Source: Massiliimicrobium timonense (GTDB taxonomy: Bacteria > Bacillota_I > Bacilli_A > Erysipelotrichales > Coprobacillaceae). From it: a DNA stretch of 60,474 bases. This document shows positions 1 to 9,461 of the stretch, piece by piece; the stretch's first letter is position 1; each line of letters starts with the position of its first letter. The translations under genes were made by a program, and so were the position numbers. The stretch is from positions 1-60,474 of the forward strand of contig NZ_NFLJ01000016.1 in NCBI RefSeq assembly GCF_002160865.1. Direction: 5' to 3'. The notes beneath the pieces are model-generated. The model had not been told where the DNA came from and searched no databases. It worked only from the letters and a program-made list of their open reading frames with translations.

Positions 1-70
1 CCGAACACAGAAGTTAAGCATCATAGCGGCGAAGATAGTGGGCAACTGCGACAATAGCACGCTGCCAGTT
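1..70 (+). rRNA. rrf: 5S ribosomal RNA, 3' part
   Basis: The window opens inside a 5S rRNA. The CCGAACACAGAAGTTAAGC block is the conserved loop B/helix III region, and GTGGGCAACTGCG plus the closing GCTGCCAG end follow. The 5' portion lies outside the window, so an rRNA operon probably ends here. The exact 3' end is uncertain by a few bases. A strong terminator hairpin begins 6 bases later. Confidence 0.92.
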
Positions 71-75
71 CACAT

Positions 76-112
76 GACGGTCCAGTCTTCTTCTGGTTCC
101 GTCCTTTTTTTT
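76..112 (+). terminator. Terminator of the rRNA operon
   Basis: GACGG (76-80) pairs with CCGTC (99-103), and inside it CCAG pairs with CTGG. A run of eight T follows. This is a classic intrinsic terminator directly behind the 5S rRNA. Confidence 0.85.
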
Positions 113-194
113 ATTCTTTCATCATGATTTCCTTAAGATGGAGTTATTTAAAATCATTTCATTTTTCCTGACATATTAGATATGCTTTTTTGAT

Positions 195-230
195 TCCCTG
201 TGAATTTCTTTATTTCATAGGGAGTTTTTT
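195..230 (+). terminator. Possible second terminator
   Basis: TCCCTGTGAA (195-204) pairs with TTCATAGGGA (214-223) with one mismatch, followed by GTTTTTT. It may be a backup terminator for the rRNA operon. No obvious gene lies between it and the first terminator. Confidence 0.5.
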
Positions 231-549
231 GCAATTTAATGTAAATTTATATTAAACCGCTTCCTACATTCGTTTTAATAAAACCCATTTATTAAAAAAC
301 TGTGGTGATTTAGAAATGACTTCATTATTTTCTAATATTTTGAACATCTTATTACGTTGATCAATAGTGGTATGTTTATTTTCTAGAGATATTTTCATTC
401 ATATCATTAACCTATAAAATGATGAACAGATATTCAATAGTATATAACAATAAAATTCCTAATATTAAATCCCACTTTATTTTTTTAAGCAGAATTTACT
501 TTTACAATTAACCCCACTAAAAAAAGATTTCAAAAGATATAAAAAATGC
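231..549. other. Gene-poor stretch before the ribosomal superoperon
   Basis: About 320 AT-rich bases hold no convincing gene. The only coding-like signal is a 44-codon frame on the minus strand (264-398), listed separately at low confidence. No repeats, tRNA or mobile-element signature are visible. Confidence 0.5.
264..398 (-). CDS. Doubtful 44-residue ORF, possibly a gene remnant
   Basis: An ATG-initiated minus-strand frame of 44 codons encodes a charged, protein-like peptide containing DQRNKMFKILENN and SPQFFNKWVLLKRM. The composition looks more like the end of a real protein than random AT-rich translation, but I do not recognise a family. The Shine-Dalgarno sequence is weak (AGGTTAAT) and too far from the ATG. 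It could be the decayed tail of a gene or chance. Confidence 0.18.
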   Translation of the reverse strand: MKISLENKHTTIDQRNKMFKILENNEVISKSPQFFNKWVLLKRM

Positions 550-578
550 TTGATTTAAAAGGAAAAATAGTGTAAAAT
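550..578 (+). promoter_or_regulatory. Promoter of the S10-spc-alpha superoperon
   Basis: TTGATT (550-555), 17-base spacer, TAAAAT (573-578). It is placed just before a structured leader and rpsJ. Expected transcription start is near 585. Confidence 0.7.
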
Positions 579-584
579 GCATTT

Positions 585-690
585 GTTGTGAATGCGAAGA
601 AGTGCGAGGTTGCTGAAACGCTGAAAGCCGTTGTCATGAGCGGAGGACGTATTCAGGGAATTCGCATCGAGCAGCCAATAAATTGGCAAG
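585..690 (+). promoter_or_regulatory. Structured S10-operon leader RNA
   Basis: The untranslated leader is closed by ATGCGAA (592-598) pairing with TTCGCAT (661-667), and encloses a GC-richer segment with GCTGAAACGCTGAAAGCC and GAGCGGAGGACG. Its base composition stands out against the AT-rich surroundings, as expected for a folded RNA. S10-operon leaders in bacteria are known targets of ribosomal protein L4 feedback. That role is inferred here from position and structure only. Confidence 0.55.
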
Positions 691-705
691 AAGGAGGAAT
701 AATTC

Positions 706-1014
706 ATGGCAAACAACAAAATTAGAATTCGTTTGAAATCATTTGATCACAAAATCTTGGATACTTCTGCTGAAAAAATTGTTTCAGCTGCTAAGAAGTC
801 AGGGGCTCAAGTTGTAGGTCCTGTACCTCTACCAACTGAAAAAGAAGTTTATACAATTTTAAGAGCAGTTCACAAGTATAAAGATTCTCGTGAACAATTT
901 GAAATCAGAACTCACAAACGTCTAATTGACATTGTGAATCCAACACCAGAAACAGTTGATGTATTAACTCGTTTAGAATTACCAAGTGGTGTGGATATTG
1001 AAATTAAATTATAA
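706..1014 (+). CDS. rpsJ: 30S ribosomal protein S10
   Basis: S10 (NusE) belongs to the 30S head and also acts in NusB/NusG antitermination. The 102-residue length is the usual bacterial size. The start [15 protein letters not shown] and the central VGPVPLPT block are typical. AAGGAGGAAT precedes the ATG. It is the first gene of the superoperon, directly behind the structured leader, and rplC follows 21 bases later. Confidence 0.98.
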   Translation: MANNKIRIRLKSFDHKILDTSAEKIVSAAKKSGAQVVGPVPLPTEKEVYTILRAVHKYKDSREQFEIRTHKRLIDIVNPTPETVDVLTRLELPSGVDIEIKL

Positions 1015-1035
1015 GGAAAGGTAAAGGTGTAACTC

Positions 1036-1752
1036 ATGAAAGGAATCTTAGGTCGTAAGATTGGAATGACTCAAGTGTTCACTACTGATGGAAAATTAAT
1101 CCCAGTAACAGTTGTAGAAGCAACACCAAATGTTGTTTTACAAAAGAAAACAGTTGCTACTGATGGATATGATGCTATCCAAGTTGGTTTTGAAGACAAG
1201 AGAGAAAAATTAGCAACTAAACCACACATGGGACATGTTGCAAAAGCTAAAACAGCTCCTAAGCGCTTCATTAAAGAATTTCGTTTTGACGAAATGATGA
1301 GTTATGAAGTTGGTCAAGAAATAAAGGTTGATAGCTTTGTAGCTGGTGAAGTGGTTGATGTAACTGGAACTAGCAAAGGTAAAGGTTATCAAGGTGTTAT
1401 AAAAAGACATGGACAACAAAGAGGTCCAATGGGGCATGGTTCAGGTGCTCATAGAATCGTAGGTTCAATGGGACCAATCGCTCCAAATAGAATCGCTCCA
1501 GGTAAGAAATTACCAGGACATATGGGTAATGTAACAAGAACAGTTCAAAACTTGGAAATCGTTGCTGTTGATGTAGAAAACAATGTATTGTTAATTAGCG
1601 GATCAATTCCAGGACCTAAAAAAGGTTTGGTTGTTGTAAAATCAGCAATCAAAGGAAATGGAAAAGTGAATCCTGCTAAAGATTTAGTTGTATATGAAAC
1701 TGAAAGCCCAGTAGTAGAAGAAACTACTGATGCAGTGGAAACTGCTAAATAA
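1036..1752 (+). CDS. rplC: 50S ribosomal protein L3
   Basis: L3 is one of the first proteins to bind 23S rRNA, near the peptidyl-transferase centre. The N-terminal [13 protein letters not shown] and the central loop around GHGSGAHR are diagnostic. At 238 residues it is longer than the common 205-215. The surplus is an acidic C-terminal tail rich in E, V and T after VVYETES, unusual for a basic ribosomal protein. Second gene of the superoperon. Confidence 0.97.
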   Translation: MKGILGRKIGMTQVFTTDGKLIPVTVVEATPNVVLQKKTVATDGYDAIQVGFEDKREKLATKPHMGHVAKAKTAPKRFIKEFRFDEMMSYEVGQEIKVDSFVAGEVVDVTGTSKGKGYQGVIKRHGQQRGPMGHGSGAHRIVGSMGPIAPNRIAPGKKLPGHMGNVTRTVQNLEIVAVDVENNVLLISGSIPGPKKGLVVVKSAIKGNGKVNPAKDLVVYETESPVVEETTDAVETAK

Positions 1753-1774
1753 TGAAGCGAAAGGAGGAAAACTA

Positions 1775-2401
1775 ATGTTAAAAGTTGCAGTATATAATCA
1801 AGAAGGACAAAAAGTAAAAGATACAGAATTAAATGAATCTGTATTTGGTATTGAACCAAACAACCAAGCAATCTTTGATATGGTCTTACTACAAAGAGCT
1901 TCATGGAGACAAGGGACTCATAAAGTGAAAAACCGTACTGAAGTTAAAGGTGGAGGGAAGAAACCTTGGCGTCAAAAAGGTACAGGTAGAGCAAGACAAG
2001 GATCTATCCGTGCTCCACAATGGAGAGGTGGAGGAGTTGTATTTGGGCCTACACCAGATAGAAACTATAAATTAAAAATGAATAAAAAAGTAAGACGTTT
2101 AGCACTTAAATCAGCTTTAAGTCAAAAAGTGATTGATAGTGAATTAACAGTATTAGATAACATCGCTATGGAAGCACCAAAGACAAAAGCAATGGTTAAA
2201 GTGTTAGAAAACTTAGAAGCAAATAGAAAAACATTAATCGTTATGGATGAAGTTGATGAAAACGTAGCTTTATCAGCAAGAAATATTCCTGGTGTTAAAG
2301 TTATTAATTCAAAAGGTCTTAACGTTTATGATATTGTAGATAGCACTAAGCTAGTTATGACTGAAGGAGCTATCAAAGCTGTTGAGGAGGTATTGGCATA
2401 A
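1775..2401 (+). CDS. rplD: 50S ribosomal protein L4
   Basis: L4 lines the nascent-peptide exit tunnel and in many bacteria represses its own S10 operon through the leader RNA. The extended-loop motif [19 protein letters not shown] is present. I chose the ATG at 1775 (MLKVAVYN, 208 residues) because AAGGAGG lies 7 bases before it. An in-frame ATG at 1730 would lie inside rplC without a ribosome-binding site. The stop overlaps the rplW start by one base. Confidence 0.96.
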   Translation: MLKVAVYNQEGQKVKDTELNESVFGIEPNNQAIFDMVLLQRASWRQGTHKVKNRTEVKGGGKKPWRQKGTGRARQGSIRAPQWRGGGVVFGPTPDRNYKLKMNKKVRRLALKSALSQKVIDSELTVLDNIAMEAPKTKAMVKVLENLEANRKTLIVMDEVDENVALSARNIPGVKVINSKGLNVYDIVDSTKLVMTEGAIKAVEEVLA

Positions 2402-2691
2402 TGGCACATATAACTGATGTATTAAAGAAACCAGTACTTACTGAAAAATCTTTATTGTTACAACAAAACGAAAACAAATATACATTTGATGTTGATGTAA
2501 ACACAAATAAAACTGAAGTAAAAGTTGCAGTTGAAAAAATGTTTGACGTTAAAGTTGAAAAAGTAAACATTATGAATGTGAAACCTAAAACAAAAAGAAT
2601 GGGTAGATACGTTGGTAAAACAAAAAGAAGAAAGAAAGCTATTGTAAAATTAAAAGAAGGATATTCAATCGATTTATTCGGTGAAGAATAA
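2401..2691 (+). CDS. rplW: 50S ribosomal protein L23
   Basis: L23 sits at the tunnel exit and is the docking site for trigger factor and SRP. The 96-residue size and the start [12 protein letters not shown] are typical, as is the basic [18 protein letters not shown] segment. The start codon shares its A with the rplD stop (TAATG), so translation is probably coupled. Confidence 0.97.
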   Translation: MAHITDVLKKPVLTEKSLLLQQNENKYTFDVDVNTNKTEVKVAVEKMFDVKVEKVNIMNVKPKTKRMGRYVGKTKRRKKAIVKLKEGYSIDLFGEE

Positions 2692-2749
2692 TTCGATATA
2701 CTATTGGAATGTACTCCATTCCAGATAAGAAAAATAAGGAGGAAAACAG

Positions 2750-3583
2750 ATGCCTATTAAAGTATATAAGCCTACAACAAATGGTCGTCGTAATATGACT
2801 TCTTTAACTTATGAAGAAATTACTACTAATAAGCCTGAGAAATCATTGACTGTTCGTTTATCAAAAACTGGTGGGCGTAATAATCAAGGTGTAATCACTA
2901 CTCGCCATCACGGTGGTGGACATAAACGTTTATATCGTATTATTGATTTTAAACGTAATAAAGATGATATTGTTGGTAAAGTTGCAACAATTGAATATGA
3001 TCCAAATAGATCTGCAAATATTGCATTAATTCACTATGTAGATGGTGAAAAAAGATATATTTTAGCTCCTAAAGGATTAGAAGTTGGAATGAAAATTGTT
3101 TCTGGAGAAAATGCTGATATTATTGTTGGTAATAGTTTACCAATGGGAAATATGCCTGAAGGTACAGTTATCCACAATATTGAAATGCATCCAGGAAAAG
3201 GTGGACAAATTGCTAGATCTGCAGGTGTTTCTGCTCAAATCTTAGGTAAAGAAGGAAAATATGTAACTGTAAGATTAGCTTCTGGTGAAGTAAGAAAATT
3301 CTTAGCAGTTTGTAGAGCAACAGTTGGTGTTGTTGGAAATGAAGATCATGGATTAGTTAACATTGGTAAAGCAGGACGTAACAGATGGAAAGGTATTAGA
3401 CCTACAGTTCGTGGTTCTGTTATGAACCCTAATGATCACCCTCATGGTGGTGGTGAAGGTAGAACTTCAATCGGTCGTAAAGCACCAATGACTCCATGGG
3501 GTAAAAAAGCACTTGGTGTTAAAACAAGAAATACAAAGAAAGCTTCAAATAAATTAATCGTACGTCGTCGTAACGGTAAATAA
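2750..3583 (+). CDS. rplB: 50S ribosomal protein L2
   Basis: L2 is required for subunit association and peptidyl transfer. The 277-residue length and the motifs [29 protein letters not shown] and [13 protein letters not shown] are hallmark L2 sequences. The last contains the histidine close to the active centre. AAGGAGGAAAA precedes the ATG. The 58-base gap after rplW is the widest inside the S10 part. Confidence 0.98.
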   Translation: MPIKVYKPTTNGRRNMTSLTYEEITTNKPEKSLTVRLSKTGGRNNQGVITTRHHGGGHKRLYRIIDFKRNKDDIVGKVATIEYDPNRSANIALIHYVDGEKRYILAPKGLEVGMKIVSGENADIIVGNSLPMGNMPEGTVIHNIEMHPGKGGQIARSAGVSAQILGKEGKYVTVRLASGEVRKFLAVCRATVGVVGNEDHGLVNIGKAGRNRWKGIRPTVRGSVMNPNDHPHGGGEGRTSIGRKAPMTPWGKKALGVKTRNTKKASNKLIVRRRNGK

Positions 3584-3601
3584 GAAGGAGGGTTATAGAA
3601 T

Positions 3602-3880
3602 ATGGCAAGAAGTTTGAAAAAAGGTCCATTCGTGGATGAACACTTAATGAAAAAAGTTGAAGCATTAAATGCTGCAAACAAAAAAGAAGTCATTAAAACA
3701 TGGTCAAGACGTTCTACAATCTTCCCACAATTTATTGAACATACGTTCGCAGTTTATAACGGAAGAGAACACATCCCAGTATATGTTACTGAAGATATGG
3801 TTGGACATAAATTAGGAGAATTTGCTCCTACAAGAACTTATCATGGTCATGATGCTGATGATAAAAAATCTGGTAAATAG
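3602..3880 (+). CDS. rpsS: 30S ribosomal protein S19
   Basis: S19 binds the 30S head with S13 and contacts the A-site finger. The 92-residue protein starts [14 protein letters not shown] and contains the family block [20 protein letters not shown]. It lies between rplB and rplV, as in other Firmicutes. Confidence 0.98.
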   Translation: MARSLKKGPFVDEHLMKKVEALNAANKKEVIKTWSRRSTIFPQFIEHTFAVYNGREHIPVYVTEDMVGHKLGEFAPTRTYHGHDADDKKSGK

Positions 3881-3900
3881 AAAGAGAGGAGAAAATAAAC

Positions 3901-4233
3901 ATGGAAGCAAGAGCTCAAGCTAAAATGATTCGTGTTTCACCTCAAAAAGCAAGATTAGTTGTTGACTTGGTAAGAGGGAAGCAAGTAAAAGAAGCACTTG
4001 GAATTTTAGAATTCGTTAATAAAAGTGCAACTCCTGCAATCATTAAAGTCGTTAAATCTGCTGCACAAAACGCTGTATTCAATGAAGGTGCAGAAGAAGA
4101 TAAATTATACATCAAAGAAATTTATGTAGACGAAGGTCCTACATTAAAAAGATTCCGTGCAAGAGCAAAAGGAAGCGGAACTCAAATTTTAAAAAGAACA
4201 AGCCACATCACTTGTGTGGTTGCTGAAAGATAG
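3901..4233 (+). CDS. rplV: 50S ribosomal protein L22
   Basis: L22 reaches into the exit tunnel; changes in its beta-hairpin affect macrolide binding. The 110-residue protein has the canonical [16 protein letters not shown] near its start and the hairpin sequence [16 protein letters not shown] near its end. A GAGAGGAG ribosome-binding site precedes it, and rpsC follows after 11 bases. Confidence 0.98.
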   Translation: MEARAQAKMIRVSPQKARLVVDLVRGKQVKEALGILEFVNKSATPAIIKVVKSAAQNAVFNEGAEEDKLYIKEIYVDEGPTLKRFRARAKGSGTQILKRTSHITCVVAER

Positions 4234-4244
4234 GAGGGCAAAGT

Positions 4245-4898
4245 ATGGGTCAAAAAGTAAGTCCAGTAGGATTACGTGTTGGCGTTAACCGTAATTGGAA
4301 TTCAAGATGGTACGCTAATGATAAAGACTTTGCTTCATTATTACACGAAGATATCAAAATTCGTGAATTCTTATATGCAAAGTTAAAAGGCGCTTATGTC
4401 GCTAATATTGAAATTGAAAGATCTAAAAATCGTGTAAGCATCTATGTTCATACATCTCGTCCAGGTGTTGTTATTGGAAAAGATGGTGAAGCTGTTGATG
4501 CATTAAGAAAAGAAGTTGCAAAAATGGTTAATGGTAAACAAGTGTTTATCAATATCGTTGAAATTAAAAATCCAGATGTTGTTGCTCAACTTGTAGCAAA
4601 CAAGATTGCTGAACAATTAGAAAACCGTGCTTCATTTAGAACAGTTCAAAAAAGAGCTATTCAAGCTGCTATGAGAGCTGGTGCTAAAGGAATCAAAACA
4701 GCTGTTTCAGGACGTTTAGGTGGTGCTGATATGGCAAGAACTGAAGGTTATTCTGAAGGTGTTGTACCTCTTCATACATTAAGAGCTGACATTGATTATG
4801 CGACTGCTGAAGCTGACACAACTTATGGAAAATTAGGAGTAAAAGTTTGGATTTGTAAGGGAGAAATTCTTCCTGCAAAGAAGAAAGGGGATAAATAA
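4245..4898 (+). CDS. rpsC: 30S ribosomal protein S3
   Basis: S3 forms part of the mRNA entry channel and helicase activity of the 30S subunit. The 217 residues include the [12 protein letters not shown] start, a KH domain with [14 protein letters not shown], and the C-terminal signature [13 protein letters not shown]. The size agrees with other Gram-positive S3 proteins. Confidence 0.98.
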   Translation: MGQKVSPVGLRVGVNRNWNSRWYANDKDFASLLHEDIKIREFLYAKLKGAYVANIEIERSKNRVSIYVHTSRPGVVIGKDGEAVDALRKEVAKMVNGKQVFINIVEIKNPDVVAQLVANKIAEQLENRASFRTVQKRAIQAAMRAGAKGIKTAVSGRLGGADMARTEGYSEGVVPLHTLRADIDYATAEADTTYGKLGVKVWICKGEILPAKKKGDK

Positions 4899-4900
4899 TC

Positions 4901-5311
4901 ATGTTGATGCCTAAGAGAACTAAATATAGAAGACCTCATAGAATCAAATATGAAGGTAAAGCTAAAGGTGGAACTCAAGTTTCTTTTGGTGAATATGGAT
5001 TACAAGCTCAAGAAGGTGCTTGGATTACTTCAAGACAAATCGAAGCAGCTCGTATTGCTATGAACCGTTATATGAAACGTGGTGGGCAAGTTTGGATTAG
5101 AATCTTCCCTCATTTAGCTAAAACAAAGAAACCTCTTGAAGTCCGTATGGGTTCAGGTAAAGGTGCTCCAGAAGAATGGGTAGCAGTTGTAAAAACAGGT
5201 CGCGTTATGTTCGAAGTTGCTGGTGTAGAAGAAGAAGTTGCAAGAGAAGCATTAAGACTTGCATCTCACAAATTACCAGTGAAATGTAAGATTATTGGAA
5301 GAGGTGAGTAA
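4901..5311 (+). CDS. rplP: 50S ribosomal protein L16
   Basis: L16 helps place tRNA in the A site and completes the large subunit. The start [11 protein letters not shown] matches the usual Firmicute form (MLxPKR), so the ATG at 4901 is preferred over the one at 4907. Motifs [22 protein letters not shown] and MGSGKGAPE are typical. At 136 residues it lacks the longer tail of some Bacillus forms. Confidence 0.97.
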   Translation: MLMPKRTKYRRPHRIKYEGKAKGGTQVSFGEYGLQAQEGAWITSRQIEAARIAMNRYMKRGGQVWIRIFPHLAKTKKPLEVRMGSGKGAPEEWVAVVKTGRVMFEVAGVEEEVAREALRLASHKLPVKCKIIGRGE

Positions 5312-5313
5312 TT

Positions 5314-5508
5314 GTGACAGTTCAAGATATTAGAAATACAGAAACTCAAGAATTACTTAACAAAGTAGAAGAGTACAAAAAAGAATTATTTGGATTAAGA
5401 TTCCAACAGGCAACAGGACAATTAGAAAATACTGCTCGTATTAGAACAGTTAGAAAAAATATCGCAAGAATTAAAACAATTATTAGAGAAAGAGAATTAA
5501 ACAAATAG
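5314..5508 (+). CDS. rpmC: 50S ribosomal protein L29
   Basis: L29 sits next to L23 at the tunnel exit. The 64-residue protein has the two-helix pattern with [20 protein letters not shown]. It begins with GTG at 5314. The Shine-Dalgarno GAGGTGAG lies inside the end of rplP, and only two bases separate the genes. Confidence 0.97.
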   Translation: MTVQDIRNTETQELLNKVEEYKKELFGLRFQQATGQLENTARIRTVRKNIARIKTIIRERELNK

Positions 5509-5520
5509 AAGGAGTAGACT

Positions 5521-5781
5521 ATGGAAAGAAATAATCGTAAGGTTTACACTGGAACAGTTGTTTCTACAAAAATGGATAAAACAATTACTGTTTTAGTTGA
5601 AACTCATGTTAAACACAAAAAATACGGAAAACGTGTTAAATCTTCTAAAAAGTTTAAGGCTCATGATGAAGAAAACATTGCTAGAGATGGAGACGTTGTA
5701 AAAATCATGGCAACTCGTCCATTATCAGCAACTAAACGTTTCCGTTTAGTAGAAGTTGTAAAAAAAGCAGAAATTATTTAA
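5521..5781 (+). CDS. rpsQ: 30S ribosomal protein S17
   Basis: S17 is a primary 16S rRNA-binding protein with an OB fold. The 86-residue sequence has the signature [15 protein letters not shown] and the loop [12 protein letters not shown]. It follows rpmC as usual. Confidence 0.98.
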   Translation: MERNNRKVYTGTVVSTKMDKTITVLVETHVKHKKYGKRVKSSKKFKAHDEENIARDGDVVKIMATRPLSATKRFRLVEVVKKAEII

Positions 5782-5810
5782 TGAATAGAATCTGAAAGGA
5801 GGTCACTTGA

Positions 5811-6179
5811 ATGATCCAAAATGAAAGCAGATTAAAAGTTGCTGACAATACAGGAGCAAAAGAAGTACTAGTAATCAGAAACCTTGGTGGTTCAAATAGA
5901 AAATTTAGTAACATCGGTGATATAGTCGTAGCGACAGTGAAACAAGCGACTCCAGGTGGTACAGTTAAAAAAGGTGAAGTTGTAAAAGCTGTTATCGTAA
6001 GAACAAAATATGGTGTTAACCGTGAAAATGGTTCATATATTAAATTTGATGATAATGCTTGTGTTATTATCAAAGATGATAATTCACCTAGAGGAACTCG
6101 TATCTTTGGACCGGTAGCAAGAGAGTTAAGAGATGCTGATTTTATGAAAATCGTATCATTAGCTCCTGAGGTATTATAG
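5811..6179 (+). CDS. rplN: 50S ribosomal protein L14
   Basis: L14 forms an intersubunit bridge and is the docking site for the silencing factor RsfS. The start [18 protein letters not shown] and the 122-residue length are textbook. AAGGAGG precedes the ATG. It opens the spc part of the superoperon. Confidence 0.98.
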   Translation: MIQNESRLKVADNTGAKEVLVIRNLGGSNRKFSNIGDIVVATVKQATPGGTVKKGEVVKAVIVRTKYGVNRENGSYIKFDDNACVIIKDDNSPRGTRIFGPVARELRDADFMKIVSLAPEVL

Positions 6180-6193
6180 GAGGAAACGAGAAG

Positions 6194-6526
6194 ATGAAAT
6201 TACGTGTAGGTGATACAGTTCAAGTTATCGCTGGTAGCGATAAAGGGAAAACTGGAGAAATTATTCAAATTCTAAGAAAAGAAGATAGAGTGATTGTTGA
6301 AGGTGTGAACATGGTAACAAAACACATTAAACCTTCACAAGCAGATCCAGAAGGTGGTATTGTAACAAGAGAAGCACCTATTCATGTTTCTAATGTTGCA
6401 TATTATGATTCAAAAGCAAAACAAGCTGTTAAAATTGGTTATGCTTTTGATGAAGATGGTAAAAAATACCGTATTAATAAAAAAACAGGTAAAGCCTTAG
6501 ATAAAACTACAAAGAAGAAAAAGTAA
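6194..6526 (+). CDS. rplX: 50S ribosomal protein L24
   Basis: L24 is an assembly initiator for the large subunit. The KOW motif lies at the N terminus (GDTVQVIAGSDKGKTGEI). At 110 residues it is a little longer than the common 100-104 because of a lysine-rich tail ending TTKKKK. Confidence 0.97.
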   Translation: MKLRVGDTVQVIAGSDKGKTGEIIQILRKEDRVIVEGVNMVTKHIKPSQADPEGGIVTREAPIHVSNVAYYDSKAKQAVKIGYAFDEDGKKYRINKKTGKALDKTTKKKK

Positions 6527-6544
6527 TCGGAAGGAGGTTAAATA

Positions 6545-7084
6545 ATGAACCGACTAAAGGAACGTTATGAAAATGAAATCGTTAAGTCATTAATGACTAA
6601 ATTTAACTATAGTTCTGTAATGCAAGTTCCAGCTATGGAAAAAATCGTTATCAACATTGGTGTTGGTGATGCAGTTAGCAACTCTAAATTATTAGATGAA
6701 GCTGTTGAAGAATTAACTTTAATTTCAGGACAAAAACCAGTGATTACGAAAGCTAAAAAATCAATTGCTGGATTTAAATTACGTGAAGGAATGCCAATTG
6801 GTTGTAAAGTTACTTTACGTGGAGAAAGAATGTATGAATTCTTAGATAAATTAATTAGTATTTCTTTACCTCGTGTAAGAGATTTTAGAGGTGTACCAAA
6901 GAATTCTTTTGATGGGAGAGGAAATTATACTTTAGGTGTTAAAGAACAATTAATTTTCCCAGAAATCAATTTTGATAAAGTAAACAAAATCAGAGGAATG
7001 GATATTGTATTCGTAACAACTGCTAAAACTGATGAAGAAGGTCATGAATTATTAGCACAATTAGGAATGCCATTCCATAAATAA
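6545..7084 (+). CDS. rplE: 50S ribosomal protein L5
   Basis: L5 binds 5S rRNA in the central protuberance. The 179-residue protein shows [33 protein letters not shown] and [12 protein letters not shown], all typical. AAGGAGG precedes the start. rpsN follows after 14 bases. Confidence 0.98.
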   Translation: MNRLKERYENEIVKSLMTKFNYSSVMQVPAMEKIVINIGVGDAVSNSKLLDEAVEELTLISGQKPVITKAKKSIAGFKLREGMPIGCKVTLRGERMYEFLDKLISISLPRVRDFRGVPKNSFDGRGNYTLGVKEQLIFPEINFDKVNKIRGMDIVFVTTAKTDEEGHELLAQLGMPFHK

Positions 7085-7098
7085 GGAGGACTTAATTA

Positions 7099-7284
7099 AT
7101 GGCTAAAACATCAATGAAAGTTAAACAACAACGTCCTCAAAAATACAAAGTTCGTGAATATACAAGATGCGAACGTTGTGGACGTCCACATGCAGTAATT
7201 AGAAAATTTAAATTATGCCGTATTTGCTTCAGAGAATTAGCTTACAAAGGTGAAATTCCTGGTGTTAAAAAAGCAAGTTGGTAA
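7099..7284 (+). CDS. rpsN: 30S ribosomal protein S14, zinc-binding (type Z) form
   Basis: A 61-residue short S14 with the zinc ribbon C24xxC27...C40xxC43. Zinc-containing S14 copies are known to be replaceable by zinc-free paralogues under zinc limitation; no paralogue is present in this window. It lies in the standard place between rplE and rpsH. Confidence 0.97.
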   Translation: MAKTSMKVKQQRPQKYKVREYTRCERCGRPHAVIRKFKLCRICFRELAYKGEIPGVKKASW

Positions 7285-7317
7285 TCAAATCATCCAAATG
7301 GAAGGAGGACATTTCAA

Positions 7318-7707
7318 ATGACAGATCCAATTGCAGATATGTTAACAAGAATTCGTAATGCGAATCAACAACGTCATGAAGAAGTTATGATTCCTGCATC
7401 AAAATTAAAAGTGCAATTAGCTGAAATTTTGAAAAACGAAGGATTTATTAAAGGATATAAAGTTGAGGGTGAAGGTGTCATTAAAAACATTGTCATCACT
7501 TTAAAATATAAAGGAAATGATAGAGTCATCACTGGATTAAAGAGAGTATCTAAACCAGGACTTCGTCAGTACGCTAAAGTAAATGAAATTCCTAAAGTAT
7601 TAAATGGTTTAGGAATCGTTGTATTATCTACTTCTCAAGGATTAATGACTGATAAAGAAGCAAGAGCTAAACAAATCGGTGGAGAAGTATTAGCATATAT
7701 CTGGTAA
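7318..7707 (+). CDS. rpsH: 30S ribosomal protein S8
   Basis: S8 binds helix 21 of 16S rRNA and in enterobacteria regulates the spc operon. The 129-residue protein starts [17 protein letters not shown] and ends with the GEVLAYIW signature. GAAGGAGG precedes the start. Confidence 0.98.
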   Translation: MTDPIADMLTRIRNANQQRHEEVMIPASKLKVQLAEILKNEGFIKGYKVEGEGVIKNIVITLKYKGNDRVITGLKRVSKPGLRQYAKVNEIPKVLNGLGIVVLSTSQGLMTDKEARAKQIGGEVLAYIW

Positions 7708-7735
7708 TAAAATAAGAAAACAGGAGGTGTAACTG

Positions 7736-8281
7736 ATGTCTCGTGTAGGTAATAAGATTATCAATGTACCTGAAGGTGTAAAAGTTGAAATCGCTGATGA
7801 TAATACTGTTACAGTTACAGGTGCAAAAGGGACTTTAGTCAGACAATTTTCTCCATTAATTAATATTAATATGGATGAAAATGTTATTACAGTAAGCAGA
7901 ACAAGTGAACAAAAACATGTAAAACAATTACACGGAACAACAAGAGCATTACTTGCTAATATGATCGAAGGTGTACACAACGGTTATAAAAAAGAGCTTG
8001 AAGTTGTTGGTATTGGATACCGTGCTCAAATGCAAGGTAATAAATTAGTATTAAATGTTGGATTTTCTCATCCAGTAGAAGTTGAAGGTGAAGAAGGAGT
8101 TAAAATTGAAACTCCATCTCAGACATCAATTATTGTATCAGGAATCTCTAAAGAAAGAGTTGGAGAAATTGCAGCAAGAATTAGAGCTGTGAAAAAACCT
8201 GAACCTTACAAAGGAAAAGGTATTAAATACGTTGATGAAAGAATTATTAGAAAAGAAGGTAAAACTGCTGGTAAGAAGTAG
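7736..8281 (+). CDS. rplF: 50S ribosomal protein L6
   Basis: L6 stabilises the sarcin-ricin loop region at the factor-binding site. The 181-residue sequence has both repeats of the family and the C-terminal signature PEPYKGKGIKYVDE. AGGAGGTG precedes the ATG. Confidence 0.98.
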   Translation: MSRVGNKIINVPEGVKVEIADDNTVTVTGAKGTLVRQFSPLININMDENVITVSRTSEQKHVKQLHGTTRALLANMIEGVHNGYKKELEVVGIGYRAQMQGNKLVLNVGFSHPVEVEGEEGVKIETPSQTSIIVSGISKERVGEIAARIRAVKKPEPYKGKGIKYVDERIIRKEGKTAGKK

Positions 8282-8309
8282 TTGATGAAATAAGGAAGGA
8301 GCTAAAATC

Positions 8310-8666
8310 ATGGCTAAATCTATGTCAAGAAACGATTTACGTAAAAAACGTCATGCGAGAGTTCGTAGAAAAATCAGTGGAACTCCTGAATGTCCTCGTT
8401 TAAATGTATTCCGTTCAAGCTCTCATATCCACGCACAAATTATTGATGATGTTAATGGTGTAACATTAGTTGCAGCATCATCAGTAGATATGAAATTAGC
8501 AAACGGTGGAAATATTGAAGCTGCAACTCAAGTTGGTACTGAAATTGCAAAGAGAGCTATTGCCAAAAATATTGAAAATGTAGTATTTGATCGTGGTGGA
8601 TATATTTATCATGGTCGTGTGAAAGCACTAGCTGAAGCTGCTAGAGAAGCTGGATTAAAATTCTAA
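8310..8666 (+). CDS. rplR: 50S ribosomal protein L18
   Basis: L18 carries 5S rRNA into the large subunit together with L5. The 118-residue protein contains [28 protein letters not shown] and the end [27 protein letters not shown] in pieces, all typical. It lies directly before rpsE. Confidence 0.98.
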   Translation: MAKSMSRNDLRKKRHARVRRKISGTPECPRLNVFRSSSHIHAQIIDDVNGVTLVAASSVDMKLANGGNIEAATQVGTEIAKRAIAKNIENVVFDRGGYIYHGRVKALAEAAREAGLKF

Positions 8667-8680
8667 TAGGAGGTTAAAGA

Positions 8681-9244
8681 ATGGAACAACGTAAACCAAG
8701 AGAAAATGGACCAAGAAGAAATGGACCAAGAAGAAATGGACCAAGAAGAAATGGACCAAGAGTTGAAAAAGAATTCGAAGAACGTGTTGTCACAATTAAC
8801 CGTGTAACTAAAGTTGTTAAAGGGGGACGTAAATTCCGCTTTGCTGCATTAGTTGTTATCGGTGATAAAAAAGGTCGCGTTGGATTTGGAACAGGTAAAG
8901 CTAACGAAGTACCTGATGCTATTAGAAAAGCATCTGAAGCAGCTAAAAGAAATGTTATTAATGTACCAATTATTCATGGAACAATTCCTCATGAAATTAA
9001 TGGTATGTATGGATCAGGAAATGTATTCTTAAGACCTGCATCTGAAGGTACTGGAATCATTGCTGGTGGTCCAGTTCGTGCGGTTGTTGAATTAGCTGGA
9101 TATTCAGATATTATTTCTAAATCAATTGGTTCTAGAACTCCAATCAACATGGTTCGTGCAACAGTTGAAGGTTTAAAATTATTAAAAACAGTACAACAAG
9201 TTGCTGAATTAAGAGATAAAAAAGTAGAAGAAATTTACGGATAG
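8681..9244 (+). CDS. rpsE: 30S ribosomal protein S5 with an N-terminal NGPRR repeat
   Basis: S5 is involved in decoding fidelity and mRNA entry. The core from [20 protein letters not shown] to the end is normal, with the loop [12 protein letters not shown]. The first 27 or so residues are unusual: an Arg/Gly/Asn/Pro-rich extension built of a five-residue unit NGPRR repeated almost four times, encoded by a perfect 15-base tandem repeat. With it the protein is 187 residues instead of about 165. The repeat could expand or contract by slippage. Confidence 0.97.
   Translation: MEQRKPRENGPRRNGPRRNGPRRNGPRVEKEFEERVVTINRVTKVVKGGRKFRFAALVVIGDKKGRVGFGTGKANEVPDAIRKASEAAKRNVINVPIIHGTIPHEINGMYGSGNVFLRPASEGTGIIAGGPVRAVVELAGYSDIISKSIGSRTPINMVRATVEGLKLLKTVQQVAELRDKKVEEIYG
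8705..8761 (+). repeat. 15-base tandem repeat inside rpsE
   Basis: Unit AATGGACCAAGAAGA occurs three times in full (8705, 8720, 8735) and once as the first 12 bases (8750-8761), without mismatches. It encodes NGPRR. Being a multiple of three, copy-number changes would keep the reading frame. Confidence 0.95.
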
Positions 9245-9258
9245 GAGGAGCGTAAGAA

Positions 9259-9450
9259 ATGGCAGAAAATAATAAAGTTATCATTACGCTTGTAAAAAGT
9301 CCAATTGGTGCAAAAAAGAATCAAAAGGATACTCTTAAAGCGTTAGGTTTAACAAAAATGCATAAATCAGTTGAAAAAGTTAACAACGAATTTATTCAAG
9401 GTATGATTAATACTGTTAGCCACCTTGTTAAAGTTGAAGAAAGTAAGTAG
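9259..9450 (+). CDS. rpmD: 50S ribosomal protein L30
   Basis: A 63-residue protein with [25 protein letters not shown] and the closing HLVKVEE, the usual L30 pattern. L30 is absent from some bacterial lineages, so its presence is mildly informative. It lies between rpsE and rplO, the standard order. Confidence 0.97.
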   Translation: MAENNKVIITLVKSPIGAKKNQKDTLKALGLTKMHKSVEKVNNEFIQGMINTVSHLVKVEESK

Positions 9451-9461
9451 GAGGTGTAAAA

